This document shows positions 11,531 to 22,856 of a DNA stretch of 64,000 nucleotides, piece by piece. The first letter of the stretch is position 1, and each line of letters opens with the position of its first letter. Origin of the DNA: Rhizophagus irregularis (lineage: Eukaryota > Glomeromycota > Glomeromycetes > Glomerales > Glomeraceae). The position numbers and the translations under genes were made by a program. Location: positions 1,736,001 to 1,800,000 of the forward strand of contig NC_089459.1 of assembly GCF_026210795.1 (NCBI RefSeq). The letters are read 5' to 3'. The notes under the pieces were generated by a model. It made no database searches. It was not told where the DNA came from and was given only the letters and a program-made list of their open reading frames with translations.

Positions 11531-12617
11531 CCAAACAAAAAAAGAGATTATCAGGTAATCATGTTTATCATAAACTTATTATGATTATTACACTTGTTTA
11601 TTTTTGAAGTAGCATAAAATTTCAATGACACAATCTGTGCAGATTAATCAAAAATGACGCGTGCAGACAAACAGACATCGCCACGTGATCCAATATATTA
11701 TTAAGGTTCATAAACATATATAGTCCTTCGCTTCGCTCTGGACAATTAATCTAAACTTAACAGTTTTGAGTTAATGGAATGAAAGAATTTGGACTGCTCC
11801 TCTTGAAAATTTGTCAGTACAATAGTTTTTAGCAGCTTGAAATTTGAAGTAACATAAAAAATGTGAAAAATTCTAATTGGTCCTAGTTGTTATTCCTAAA
11901 TCAATAACTATTAGTATTTTATATTCTACTGAAAATCCTGCTTAATCATTGTTTTCTTCTACAGATTGTAAAACTTTCAAGATTATTTAAGATAGAAGGC
12001 ATTCAAAATTGATTATGTATTACCAATCATGGGCAATCTTAAATAATGTCACCAATATAAAGTTCAATTTAAAAGTGTTTGAATGAAATACTTTGCACCC
12101 TTTTTAAATCATCAACTATAAATAGGTCATCAAAAAGAATGGACTATATCACAAGTTGAATCAAAATTCAAAACTATCAGTAATACTAAAAGATTTGAGT
12201 AAACAAATTCAGGAAAGAGAATCCTTTAAATCAAATAATTTGTTAAAGTGATGGGAAAAGATCTGAATAATATTTCTAAACTGATATTATTAGCAAAAAT
12301 TAGAAATTTACTTAATAAAATTGTTAACTAACAGGATAATTGGACAATTCTGATAAGTTATAGGTAGGGTGAATAGAATACTATCAAAGTATTTTCTCAT
12401 TACTCAAATATTTTACTAATTTCCCTTTTTTTTTATTTTATTATTTTACTTTAGCTTTAATTTTGTAACTCTTTTTTTTTCTTTTTTTGTTGTAGGTTTT
12501 ATATTGCAATAACAGTAAGTTTTTAGATATATAGACTAAAAAAAGAGAATTTTTTCTAAGAAAGAACTCCTTTAAGAAGCACTTATTTTCCTAGTTCAAA
12601 ATTTCAACTGACAGTAC
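11531..12617. other. AT-rich spacer with one isolated array-like unit
   Basis: No gene seen. At about 12420-12520 a T-rich tract with TAACT and an acceptor GTTGTAG is followed by an exon-like GTTTTATATTGCAATAACA and a donor GTAAGT, resembling one stranded unit of the nearby arrays. Confidence 0.3.
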
Positions 12618-12627
12618 ACACATAGTT

Positions 12628-13021
12628 AAAGCTCCGAACAGTTCGGGCTAAACCGGGGAACCGATCTGAAACCGGCTCAAAATTCGGTTCAGTTCAGTTC
12701 GGATATTAGAACCGAAAAACAAGCGGTTCGATTCGGTTTAATCTGATTTTTATAAAAATGCGAAAAATCGAATAGCCGGCCATCTAGTGATCGTATAAAG
12801 TCAAACCATATATCATTGGATTCGTCTCGTCGAGACGAATCCAATGATATATGGTTTGACTTTATATGACCACTAGATGGCCGGCTATTCGATTTTTCGC
12901 ATTTTTATAAAAATCAGATTAAACCGAATCGAACCGCCAGTTTTTCAGTTCGGTTCTTACAGATTTCGGCTCTAATCCGAACTGTCTATAATCCAGACCA
13001 AACCGACCCGTTTGGAGCTTT
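12628..13021. mobile_element. Deletion derivative of the AAAGCTCCG foldback element
   Basis: A 394-bp near-perfect palindrome with the same ends as the 1197-bp copy at 234-1430 (AAAGCTCCGAACAG ... GGAGCTTT). The centre is CGTCTCGTCGAGACG. Flanked by an exact 10-bp duplication ACACATAGTT (12618-12627 and 13022-13031), the cleanest evidence in the window for the target-site size of this family. Confidence 0.9.
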
Positions 13022-13144
13022 ACACATAGTTGCTTTGATATAAATGGATAGGTAGTTTGATACTTAATAATATTAATTTTTTTATTTTTAATCATATATT
13101 TTGATGTATTAAAACTTTTGACATTTTAATAAAGTATCTAAATT

Positions 13145-13785
13145 AAAGCTCTAACCGGTCTGGGCCTAATTCAGCAATCTGGACTGAAAATTAGGATTGG
13201 TCCAGTCTGGGTTAATGCTTACAACAGAGGGCCAAAGAAATATTTAGGTCTAGTTTGGTACAGTCCAGGATTATAAATTTAATTCAGGTGAATTAAACGG
13301 GTTAGGATCAGGCCCAGACTGAAAAATTATTCAAAATTATAATGTATAATTCTATAATTCTGGCTCCATAGCGATTTTTCTGATGTGTAGTTTCATTTTA
13401 AGCCTATATTCATTTTGTGTAACATTAATGCATAAAGACGCATAGTTTTCTTATATAGTATATACGTTATACAAAGCGAATATAGGCTTAAATTGAAGCT
13501 ACACATGTCAGGTAGATCGTTACAGAGCCAGAATTATGGAATTAGAATACAGTTATAATTTTGGTAAAAATTTTAATTTTGGTCACGTGATATTATAACA
13601 GCCAATCAGAATTTCAGATTTTTTATTATAGAATCAGACTGGACTGAATTAAATAACTGGTCTGGTCTGGTCTGGTTCTGGATTATCTTTTTAACATAAT
13701 CTGGATTGGACCGAAATGAAGCAATTTTTTAGTTTGGTTTTGAGTTACTTCTCAATCTGAACTAATTTGAACCATTTAGAGCTTT
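13145..13785. mobile_element. AAAGCTCTA-family foldback element, short copy
   Basis: AAAGCTCTAACCGGTCTGG ... CCATTTAGAGCTTT, related to 4649-5898 but without the 158-bp tandem array. Flanks TATCTAAATT (13135-13144) and AATCCAAATA (13786-13795) agree at 7 of 10. An internal palindrome at about 13350-13545 (ATTCTGGCTC .. GAGCCAGAAT) may be a further nested hairpin. Confidence 0.7.
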
Positions 13786-14449
13786 AATCCAAATATGCTT
13801 CAGCTACTAAAAAAAAATTAATATTTACTAGGAAATAGTAACCATTTATATGTTTGAAGCATCATAAATCACATACTCATAAAAATTAAACTATAAATTA
13901 AATGGCATAAAAATTTTTAAAAATATTTTAAATTAAAAAATATTTTTTTTTTTTTTATTTATTTATTATAGATGCGATCTTGTCTTAATATAATTACACT
14001 TACTTACATATACTAAACTTATAATAATAAGAAAAATAAAATATATATAAGAATTAAGCATAATGAAATAAGATTATTTCTCTAAAGAAAAAGTCGACCT
14101 GTTACCTAAATGATTATATCACTATTATTAACAATGATACAACTAAAATTTTTAGATAACTGTCAAAATTTGCCTAAAAATTTGCCCAATGCAACTTTAA
14201 GAAAAGCCCATATTTTTCTTTCTAACCTAAAAACTGACTAGCTACACGTAAATACTGTAAGATGTAGAATGTTTAACTTAAGGAAAATTCTATCTAAAAG
14301 ATAAAAACATACAATTCAAATTATTAGAAGACAAAAGCCAATGGCTCTGTTTCTATTCTATAACTGCTGAACACAACCATGCTATTTCTTATCACATAAC
14401 CTCTTTTTTTCCTCTTGCTTTTATTTCTTTTTAGCAGTTTTAGATTTTG
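13786..14449. other. AT-rich intergenic sequence
   Basis: No gene, RNA gene or element recognised. Confidence 0.3.
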
Positions 14450-15029
14450 TCAATTCATTTCTTCTTTTAATCTACCAGAGATCGATTCTTGACATATCGA
14501 ACCTAATATCTCTGCATATACATTCATCTCATAGTTCATCTACTTCTTGGAGCGTTAACTTACTTTTTATGTAAAGATGTTCTATATGTCTATAATCTTC
14601 ATCTGTTGAAATACGTACAGCTGGCAGCTGTTCTTCTTTAAACCTTCTGATCATAGCAAAGTCATCTTCATCATAAGTATGATTAAGAAAGGACCCAAAC
14701 ATCTCTTATAGAACTCATAACTGACTTTTTGCCAAAAAAAACCCAATTTGCTTTTTTTTTTATTTTCTGTTTTTTGCGATTATCTCAGTATCCAGTGATC
14801 CAATTCATGCGGATTTTTTTTATTTTGTAGAGCTTGATAAGAGCTACAAAACAAAAAATGTTTATACAGATTGGACCACTGGATGCTGAGATAATTGCAA
14901 AAAACTGATTTTTTTTTGTGAAATTTAGGTCAATCTGCAAAAAAGTTGACACTAAGTTGTATATGTAATGTCCAGGGTCCTATTAAGGATAATTTCATCA
15001 TTTAAATCATTAAAGTGTTGTCTATACAT
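14450..15029 (-). pseudogene. Unidentified gene remnant split by a MITE
   Basis: The minus strand shows protein-like coding sequence on both sides of the MITE at 14690-14981. Upstream part: ATG at 15027-15029 to the insertion, ending NDEIILNHTY-like. Downstream part: 14529-14681, containing DEDDFAMIRRFKEEQ and ISTDEDYRHIEHLY. The reading frame is continuous across the insertion if the MITE and one target copy are ignored. A stop at 14529-14531 is bypassed by a shift into a second frame running to a stop at 14450-14452 (YAEILGSICQ..). I do not recognise the family. It may be one exon of a longer gene or a dispersed gene fragment. Confidence 0.5.
14690..14981. mobile_element. AGGACCC-family MITE, 292 bp
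   Basis: AGGACCCAAACATC ... CCAGGGTCCT with a long inverted repeat inside (ATCTCAGTATCCAGTGATCC and its complement around a TTTTGTAG centre). Flanks ATTAAGAA (14682-14689) and ATTAAGGA (14982-14989) match at 7 of 8. The copy at 52792-53087 shares its interior and has a perfect 8-bp duplication. hAT-like by target size (inference). Confidence 0.8.
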
Positions 15030-15340
15030 GAAGTTGAAATTAAAGCCCAAAAGTAGAAATATTTCGACTTGGGAAGGTCAAAAGTTAAAATTAAAGTCGA
15101 AATGGTTGAAATTACATCATAGTCATGTGATTTTTATAATTATAATTAATATAAAAATTTTAAACGTGAATAACTCCATCAATATTGATGCTACAGATAT
15201 GAAATACATAACATTGGAATCTCTCTATGAGCTGAATCCAACTGCATAAAGATCATAAAAATCGAATTACTGGATGCGGAGATCGTTAACTTTGAATTTT
15301 AAAATTATTGTTTACTATAAAAATTATAAGACTATTTAAT

Positions 15341-16718
15341 AGGACCCCGCTTACTTCTAATAAAGGTCTCTGGGCAAAATTTCAGATTTACTAGTAATTT
15401 TACCAACCTTTCTTATCTCATAATTTTACCATATATATATAGTGACCTTTTAAAATTATATTAAATTTTACCTTAGATTTTCAGAGACCTAAATTTTTTT
15501 AAATATTAAATAAACAAAATATTTTATAATCATTACAATAAATTTTAAAAATTTTTTATTTTTACTAAGTTTAATTCTTATTCTTTAAAGATAAATAACT
15601 TTTATTAGTAAAAAAAGTACTTTGAATTACAAAAATACTATAAAAAAAATCTTAAAGACACACATCTTTAACTTTACTTCGAAACTATTATTCACTTACT
15701 TTCTTTAAAAAAATCTAATTAATTTATTTTTAAAAAAAATAAATTTGTAATTGGTATTATTATGAAAAAATGCTCGTACCCCATAAGTATTAATCCAACT
15801 GCTATGAAAATATTTATCTAAATATTTTCGACCTTGCCGAACAACTTTACTTAAGCATGAAAAAGTGATTTCATTTGACCAAAGTGCCCAAATTACGCCC
15901 TATAATCACTGATCGGGAAAATAAAAAAAAATTAAAAGTGCGAAAATTACTCGTATTCCGTAAATATTAAACTGATTCTTATGAAAATTAATATTCAGGT
16001 AGTTTCGATCTCGCCGAACAATATTACTTAAGCTTAAAAAGGTGATTTCATTTGACTAAAATGCCCAAATTACGCTCCGAATTTAATAAACAAAAAACGT
16101 AAATTTTAAGTTAATATTAAAATAAAAAAATGCTCGTATGCAATAAATATTACTCCAACTGCTATAAAAATTCAAATATAAGTAGTTCGACCTTACTAAA
16201 CAACTTTCTTAGATAGTAAAATATGATTTGATTTAACCAAAGTACTGAAATTAAATTCTGAAGTTGCTAATTGCTGTACGAATTTTTATATTTTAAAAGC
16301 TAATTTTTGTAATAATTTTCAAAAAGATAGTGCTAATGCAAATAAAATTAAAAATATAAAATGGTTTTTACAAGTATAAAGAAGAGAATAAATTTTTTAT
16401 TTTGAGAAAAAATTATAAAACGTATATTACCAAATATTGTAATAATTGTTGTACAATATTTCAAATTAGTATATATAAGGTAAATATTAAATTTTATATA
16501 CAATTTTACCTTATTATTTACCGAAACATTTGTAAACTTATATTTGATTTTACCTTATAAAACCGGAAACCTATTTTAACTTTACCTTACATATCCGGAG
16601 ACCTTTATTTGTCATATATATAATTTTACCTTTATCTATTAAGAGACCTAAAATTTTTTTTTAATATAAATTTTACCTTATATTTTCGGAGACCTCTATT
16701 AGAAGTAAGCGGGGTCCT
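15341..16718. mobile_element. AGGACCCC-ended element with about 31-bp inverted ends and internal repeats
   Basis: AGGACCCCGCTTACTTCTAA at the left is the reverse complement of TTAGAAGTAAGCGGGGTCCT at the right, continuing into GGTCTC/GAGACC. The middle carries three imperfect copies of a roughly 180-bp unit, marked by TGCTCGTA..ATTA..CCAACTGCTAT.AAAA at about 15770, 15945 and 16132. The flanks (CTATTTAAT, GGTGTAACT) give no clear duplication. Noncoding. Confidence 0.7.
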
Positions 16719-18456
16719 GGTGTAACTATATAGTAGAATATGGTTATAACAAGAGTAACTATAGAGGAAGTTGGCTGTATATATATTTGTTAAATTTGAT
16801 ATTACTTTAAAGTAAAGTTTTAAACAAATAAATAAATTTCTCAATTTTTTTTTTTATTTTTGACATTTCAGATTTATCATATAAAATTTTGGTATCACAG
16901 CATGATAATTTGCAATTTTTATAGTTTATAAAATTTATTTAATTTTAGCATTTTTATAATAACTTTACCCTGAATTTATATAGTAATTTTCTGCTAGTAT
17001 TTATAGATAAATTGACTTTTAAGTTATATATTTATTTTTTTTAAAAATATATTTGAATTGTGATTTAAGAATTAAGTGAAAAGGATTTCAAAATATAGAT
17101 TGGAATTATAAATTATATAACATAATTTTTGTTTATTAAAAAATCTGGCTAAAATTATTATTGAATTCTAATTCTAATTTAATTTATTATGACCAAATTT
17201 TTTAACTTTAATATAAAATATATATTAAATTAGATAATTTAAAAAAAAATAGATTTTATAATTGAATTGTCTAATTAGAATAAACTTTCTATACCTTATT
17301 AAATAACAGGCTTAAAATTTTTATAATAATAAAAAATTTTTTTTTTTATTCATTTTTATCTGGTTTTAAATTGTATACATTATAAATAAAATAATTAAAG
17401 TTTAATAAAAATTTAAATTTAATTAACTTTTATTTTTTAATATAAATTAATATAATTAATAACTATTTTATATATATTTATTGTTTAAAATGAAGTGAAG
17501 AATAAAGGATACATATAGAATATTAATCACTTATTAGATCATGTAATGAAATTGTAATAAAGTTTATTTATTTGCATATATTATATTACTGAAATTTGTG
17601 CTCACTATATTGATAAGTAAAAAAATATAAATAAATTAAAAATAGATGTTGTAATACAAAATTTTATCACTTTAGATCTATAATAATTTCCATTTTAGTA
17701 TAAAAATAAGTAATGTTATAGTATAATTAAAATAATTAAATTAATTGACTAATTAGTATTTTAGTAAGTAATTAATTTTATAAATCCATATAAACCAAGT
17801 CATAACTTGATTTTACTAATAAAAAAGAGTAAATTTAACCAAATTTGAAAATTACAAAATCAGGTTCTTAATTTTATGTAATTATTTTTTTTTTATTTTG
17901 TAAAACTCATTATTAAAAAAAATGATTTGCTAATTGAACCACTAAATAATAAAATAATTGCAAAATAAATCAGATATAAATTGTATATTAAATATATTAA
18001 ATATTTAGAGTTTTATATTACATATTATGTTATATAAATAAAATTAATATTACTATAAAGTTTTATATAGTTTACATAATTTATAATTTAAATCAATTAT
18101 TAAGAATTTTAGCAATACATTTTTTTTAATATTACAATATTTTACTGTTAATATAATATAAGTTTTTTTGATAATTATATAATACCACATGAAAACTATT
18201 AATAGCTATTATAATTGAATAAGTAGAGAACTTATTTTGCATTCTAGCTAATGTATTTTAAATAATTAAAATTTGTATACTGTACATAATTAAGATCAAT
18301 ATTTATATATTTAATAATATGTATGTTGATATGAAAAGTATAAGATTTATCTGGTTTTTATTAAACAACTTTATCACAATTAACTCATTAGTTCAATAAA
18401 TAGATTTCATACACACAAACCTTGCAATCATTTCAATAATTATGGATTGTCAGAAA
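16719..18456. other. Very AT-rich intergenic sequence
   Basis: About 1.7 kb of A/T runs with no ORF of note; nothing recognised. Marks the border between repeat territory and the gene island. Confidence 0.4.
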
Positions 18457-20453
18457 TCACAACATAACTACGCCTACTTTATCACTTCCCATATCCTTAC
18501 AGCGCCAATTATACATATAGTAATTCAAATATCCATCTCCAGCCCCAAATTTAAGATCCTCAATGAATAATTTATTTTCCAAAAGATCAAGACAATTGAA
18601 AACATCAACATTTTTCTGAGAAATAATAAGAAAATTATTTTAATTCAAAATAGCTCAAATATAAAAAATAAATAACAATAAAATCACATAATACAAACCA
18701 ATTTCGCTAATATCAATGCATCCTTTATCAAACCTTGTAGCCTTCCTTTTATCGCTTTTTCGTCAGCTTCTTTTACGGCGTAATAGAATAAATAAACCGC
18801 ATTTATAGTTTTATGTACTTGGTGGCCAATAACCGAGGAAGGTAAATAATAAAACGAAAAGAAATCGGTCAGTTTCTTTGTTTCAAGGTCCTAATAAATT
18901 AAAAAAAAAATTGTTAAAGCAATCATATATTTACAAAAACGAACTTACAACGAGATCATGATAATATTTACTTCGACTACAAATGACCAAATGACTTTGT
19001 CTCTCGTTAAAATCCAATGTTTGACTTCATCATCAGTCTTAAACACAGGTACAAAATTAAATTTACTCATATATTCATTTAATAATGTTTTAACTTCGGG
19101 AACATCTTCCTCTACCATTGGTCTGAGACCAGGTGTAGATGTTTCAGCCGGTAACTTAAATTTTTTAATGAAACGTGATAATGGCATATTTTGAGGCAAA
19201 CGTGAAAAATTTGTTTCGACCAGTTTTTTGGGATTGAGTGATCTGTGATAATACCTAAAATAAATAAATAAATAAATAAAGTATTTTTGTAAAAATGGGT
19301 AAATAATATATTGAATTATTGCTTACCGAGCCTTGGAAATGGGTTTTGGAAGGACAACTCCAGCTGTATATACCGCCTGAAATATCCCTTGTAAATGAGA
19401 GCGTCGTGTGATTTCTTTAATTAACACGGGTGCTAATCGTTTACTTCGAAGTTTTTTATGGACACACAAAAAATTGATTTCAACAAGATGCTGATGACTT
19501 TCGAGATTAGTGAAGCAAAATAAAGGGTATCAGTATGTTGGTTTTTATGATATAATAGTTAATTTAAATTACTTACGAATCGTAAATTCGAATATCTGCT
19601 GGAATACCACTAACGAATGCAACAAGTTTTTTATTAGAAGAGACACGAACACCTACGTGCCAAGTTTTTAAGTAACCTGGTGGTTGAAGAGCCCTTTACC
19701 ACAAATAAAAAGAGTTGATCAAAAAATGGTTCACACAAGGAAGTGAATTAATGAGCGAGAAATCTTACCATTTTAGAAAATCACCAGAATAGTCAAAGCG
19801 AAACATCGCATCGTCATCTTCGACATAATTATTTGTCAAGAGAGTATAGAGTTCGTTTAGCTAAGATAATCCGACCAACAACACATCTTTAAATAATTAA
19901 AAATAAGTTGGGACATAAACAAAAGCAAAAAGAAATGATTACCTCGTTTTCATTATTCAACTCCAGAGTTACCCACTCAAATTCTTTGGGCAAAGCATAC
20001 GGCTCTTTACGAATTTGATCATATGGAGTATTAGACTCTATCGGTCCATCTTCCTCAATTGTTTCACCTATTCAATTGATCAAAATTAATAATGAACTAT
20101 GAGTGCAACCATTCACGAATATTTCAAAATTTACCGTGCTTTGGAACAGGCTGGGTACTCCAGAACTTATGCGAACTCATATCTTTTTGTTTCTGTGAAT
20201 TACTAGCGCTAGGAGGTGGCTGTATTGCCTCACGAATTGCTAGTTGATTGACCAACATTCTCACTTTTTCTTGTAATTCTAATTGTTTTGCTGCGGTATC
20301 TTCTAAACCCGCTGTTGATCCACTAGCAGAATTTTTGGCAGCTTTCTTTTTAGCTTTTTTCATGTTCTTCTTTTCTTGCTTAGCCCGCATTTTATCAATA
20401 GCACTGCCTTCACCCTCGACGTCCAAAACATTATTATGCTCTTGCTCGTCCAT
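18457..20453 (-). CDS. NMT1: Glycylpeptide N-tetradecanoyltransferase (N-myristoyltransferase)
   Basis: Transfers myristate from myristoyl-CoA to N-terminal glycine of cytosolic proteins. Eight exons on the minus strand: 20453-20135, 20067-19943, 19860-19769, 19693-19577, 19497-19327, 19254-18972, 18890-18699 and 18615-18457, together 486 codons (485 aa), a usual length. A lysine-rich, charged N-terminus (ribosome-binding type) is followed by [49 protein letters not shown] (acetyl-CoA-binding GNAT core), [24 protein letters not shown] and the C-terminus GVVML, whose terminal carboxylate is catalytic in this family. The end of exon 6 was set at VVE to restore the conserved VVED..TDFFSF junction. 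All exon phases agree. Essential in yeasts. Confidence 0.95.
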
Positions 20454-21550
20454 TTTTGAACTTATAAATTTCTGGGCTGGACAGGTTTTGTCAAGGCAAG
20501 GACATCAGAACCTTGAAAAAAAAGCGTCAACGAGAAACTCCGCTATCATATTCTTTTTCTAGAATCACCCATCTTTTTGACCAATGATTGATCATTAATT
20601 ACAGCTTTGATCGGCTTGCATAAATGATTTGTTTCACAAATTAACTCGCAAATTAACGACACGACTAGATTCGTAAACTGTAACGCTGCCGGACCATGAC
20701 ACGTGAACAAACGAGTACGCTTTCTTTATCTCAAGCGTATTTCATACTTTTTTACTATACGAATATTAGTAAGGTCGAATCGTTTATAAAAAAGTTAATT
20801 TTATTATTTTTCTTCTAAACTTTTCTACAACTTGGTATGATTTCACATTAAGATTACATATCATTATATTTAAGATATATCTCAAAGCAATTATAATTAG
20901 CGTAAATAAAATAAGAATTAGATGTATAGTATCTTATATAAATACAAAATCACCTTTACAAATTCACTAATTGTATTTAGAAAAGCCGAACGATTAATCT
21001 GAAATTAATGTATGAAACACTTTGTTAGATGTGAAAATAAATCGAATAAATTTTCTATAAATTAAAAAATACAAATTATAAAAAAACTCGTTTCGATGTA
21101 AGTAATAAATTAGAGATAATGACTGACTATACACAAGTCAAAATGATAATGAAATTATTCATAAAAAAAATATTTATTTTGGATGGTAACATAGTCCAAG
21201 AAAAGAAAGCAAAAAAAAAGAAATAACATAAATAGAATTCTTTTTTTTTTTGAATCATGCATAATGTCCTACTTATTGAACTTAGAATGCAAATCAATCC
21301 TTCTACTAATCTCTCAAAATTGCTCGTTTCCATGATGCTATTGACCATAAATCAACGTGAAAATCATATTGTAAAAAATACAATAATCGAAAAAATTCTC
21401 AAAAAAAAACTTCTCTCTTTTTTACCTAAACGGTTTACATTGCAAGTTTCTAATTCCCTTATCTTAAATAACCCTTTACCTCTAAATGGTTTCTGTTCTG
21501 TTACAAACATATCTCTTGTAAAGTAACGGTTAAAATTTATATAGTCAAGC
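20454..21550. promoter_or_regulatory. NMT upstream region; otherwise empty
   Basis: Upstream of NMT1 and downstream of the FAR1-domain gene. CCAAT at 20581-20585 lies 128 bp before the NMT ATG. An ACACGTG-type E-box lies near 20698. The rest is AT-rich with only short overlapping spurious frames. Confidence 0.4.
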
Positions 21551-22537
21551 TCATTGCTGTGCATTCTGAGAATTCGTTCTCGTACGTTCTTCTTTCTCTT
21601 TTATATAACTTTTTAAGAGCTCTTCCAAAGTATTATCTTGTTGATCAACTGCAATTTGGGTTGCTTTTCTAGCTAATTCCCAAATCCAAAGTTTTGCTGC
21701 GTCATTATCTAATTGCTTTATATCTGTGTCACCTTTAAACTTTTGAACTGCAGTAGCAATATCACGTGCAGGAAGTTGGTGATTTGGATATTTCGCCTTC
21801 AATAATTGTCGCTGGGTCGTGACACCAAGATTTCCGTGAAGGGTGTAAAATTCAATGTCTTCAAGCACGGCTTTTGGCAAATTACGATTCTTAGGTGCTG
21901 CTGCCTCCAGTACACTACGATACCTTGGTGAAACCGTGTGGGCAGTTGATGCATGTGTTGATGGACGAGTTTCTCGCGTTTGTTGATTAAGTACATGATT
22001 ATGCTCGTTTACAAAGGTGGTAACAGTTATATGTGTACTAGTTTTGGGAAAAGAAAGATTGATATGCCACCCACATTCAATACGTTTTGATGTCCTATTA
22101 CGTTGTTCAGATAAGGCCGCCTTTTTCTTTGGCGTGTATCGACCTCCATGTTCACAATCATATGTCCTTTTCCTAACCATTCCCATTTCGTCTCTCTCAA
22201 CACGTTTTTTTCTAACAACAAAACCTTGCTCACGTCCATATATTTCAAGATATTCGTCAACATGTTCCCAAGTTTCAAAGGTTGTACCAACAGTCAAAAC
22301 TACACCTGAACTAGTGGCTCCAACGTCAGTTGAAACAAAGGAACCGTCTCTAAATGCGTTAGGACTTACAGTGAAGCTGGAATCGTGAGAAGGTACCGGA
22401 GACACTGGAACTTCTTGGTGGCTAGATCCGTCTGGCTGAGCAACAATCGCAATTGTTGCTGAACTAAAATCTTTATCGGTTGGCCGCGGAAGAGCCAACA
22501 TATTTACATCTTGTTCTCGACTTTCTTCGTAATTCAT
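21551..22537 (-). CDS. FAR1-domain protein without transposase core
   Basis: Single-exon ORF of 328 aa. Residues about 83-185 form a FAR1/WRKY-GCM1-type zinc domain: FETWEHVDEYLEIYGREQGF, a basic stretch, then C128 (YDCEHGG), C155 (IECGW) and H179/H181 (NEHNH) as probable zinc ligands. A helical tail follows (LPKAVLEDIEFYTLHGNLGV, TQRQLLKAKYPNHQLPARDI), resembling the linker found after FAR1 domains in Mutator-like (MULE) transposases. The DDE transposase domain and SWIM finger are absent and the ORF ends cleanly near a charged coiled tail. It is intact, unlike the transposons around it. It could be a domesticated MULE-derived DNA-binding protein or regulator. Domain assignment is fairly sure; the role is unknown. 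Confidence 0.8.
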   Translation of the reverse strand: MNYEESREQDVNMLALPRPTDKDFSSATIAIVAQPDGSSHQEVPVSPVPSHDSSFTVSPNAFRDGSFVSTDVGATSSGVVLTVGTTFETWEHVDEYLEIYGREQGFVVRKKRVERDEMGMVRKRTYDCEHGGRYTPKKKAALSEQRNRTSKRIECGWHINLSFPKTSTHITVTTFVNEHNHVLNQQTRETRPSTHASTAHTVSPRYRSVLEAAAPKNRNLPKAVLEDIEFYTLHGNLGVTTQRQLLKAKYPNHQLPARDIATAVQKFKGDTDIKQLDNDAAKLWIWELARKATQIAVDQQDNTLEELLKSYIKEKEERTRTNSQNAQQ

Positions 22538-22856
22538 ATTTAATATTTCAAGAGAGAAATTAGATAACCTTTAAAAATAACTTTCAATGGTAGGTTATAA
22601 ACAATGCAGCTAGTTGTTGAACCAATGTGATTGGGTATCATTTGCTATTTATACAGGAGGATGACGAATTGAGGGCATATAATGGGGATTCCGGGAACAA
22701 AAGTCCGAGCCCCAATATCTAAATTTATTATCGCATCACATGGTTGTCTATTTTTATAAAACTCACTGTGATACGTAACACGCCAGTGATATATTAAGGT
22801 CATCTGACTTTGTTGAAATCAATTGATAGTGGCTTGTTATCTCAACTTTTTTTCTT
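22538..22856. promoter_or_regulatory. Divergent promoter, FAR1-domain gene and BRX1
   Basis: 319-bp divergent spacer with CCAAT at 22622-22626 and its inverse ATTGG at 22630-22634, four bases apart, in position to serve both genes (CCAAT-binding HAP/NF-Y complex by known consensus). Confidence 0.5.

Noticed and set aside
14968-15249. 93-codon plus-strand open frame
   Set aside because: Composition is AT-driven, it overlaps the end of a MITE and lies antisense to a better coding trace on the minus strand.
15341-16718. Target duplication for the AGGACCCC-ended 1.4 kb element
   Set aside because: The flanks CTATTTAAT and GGTGTAACT do not match; either eroded or the two ends belong to different events.
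20248-20562. 104-codon plus-strand frame opposite NMT exon 1
   Set aside because: Antisense shadow of the lysine/alanine-rich NMT N-terminus; no family.
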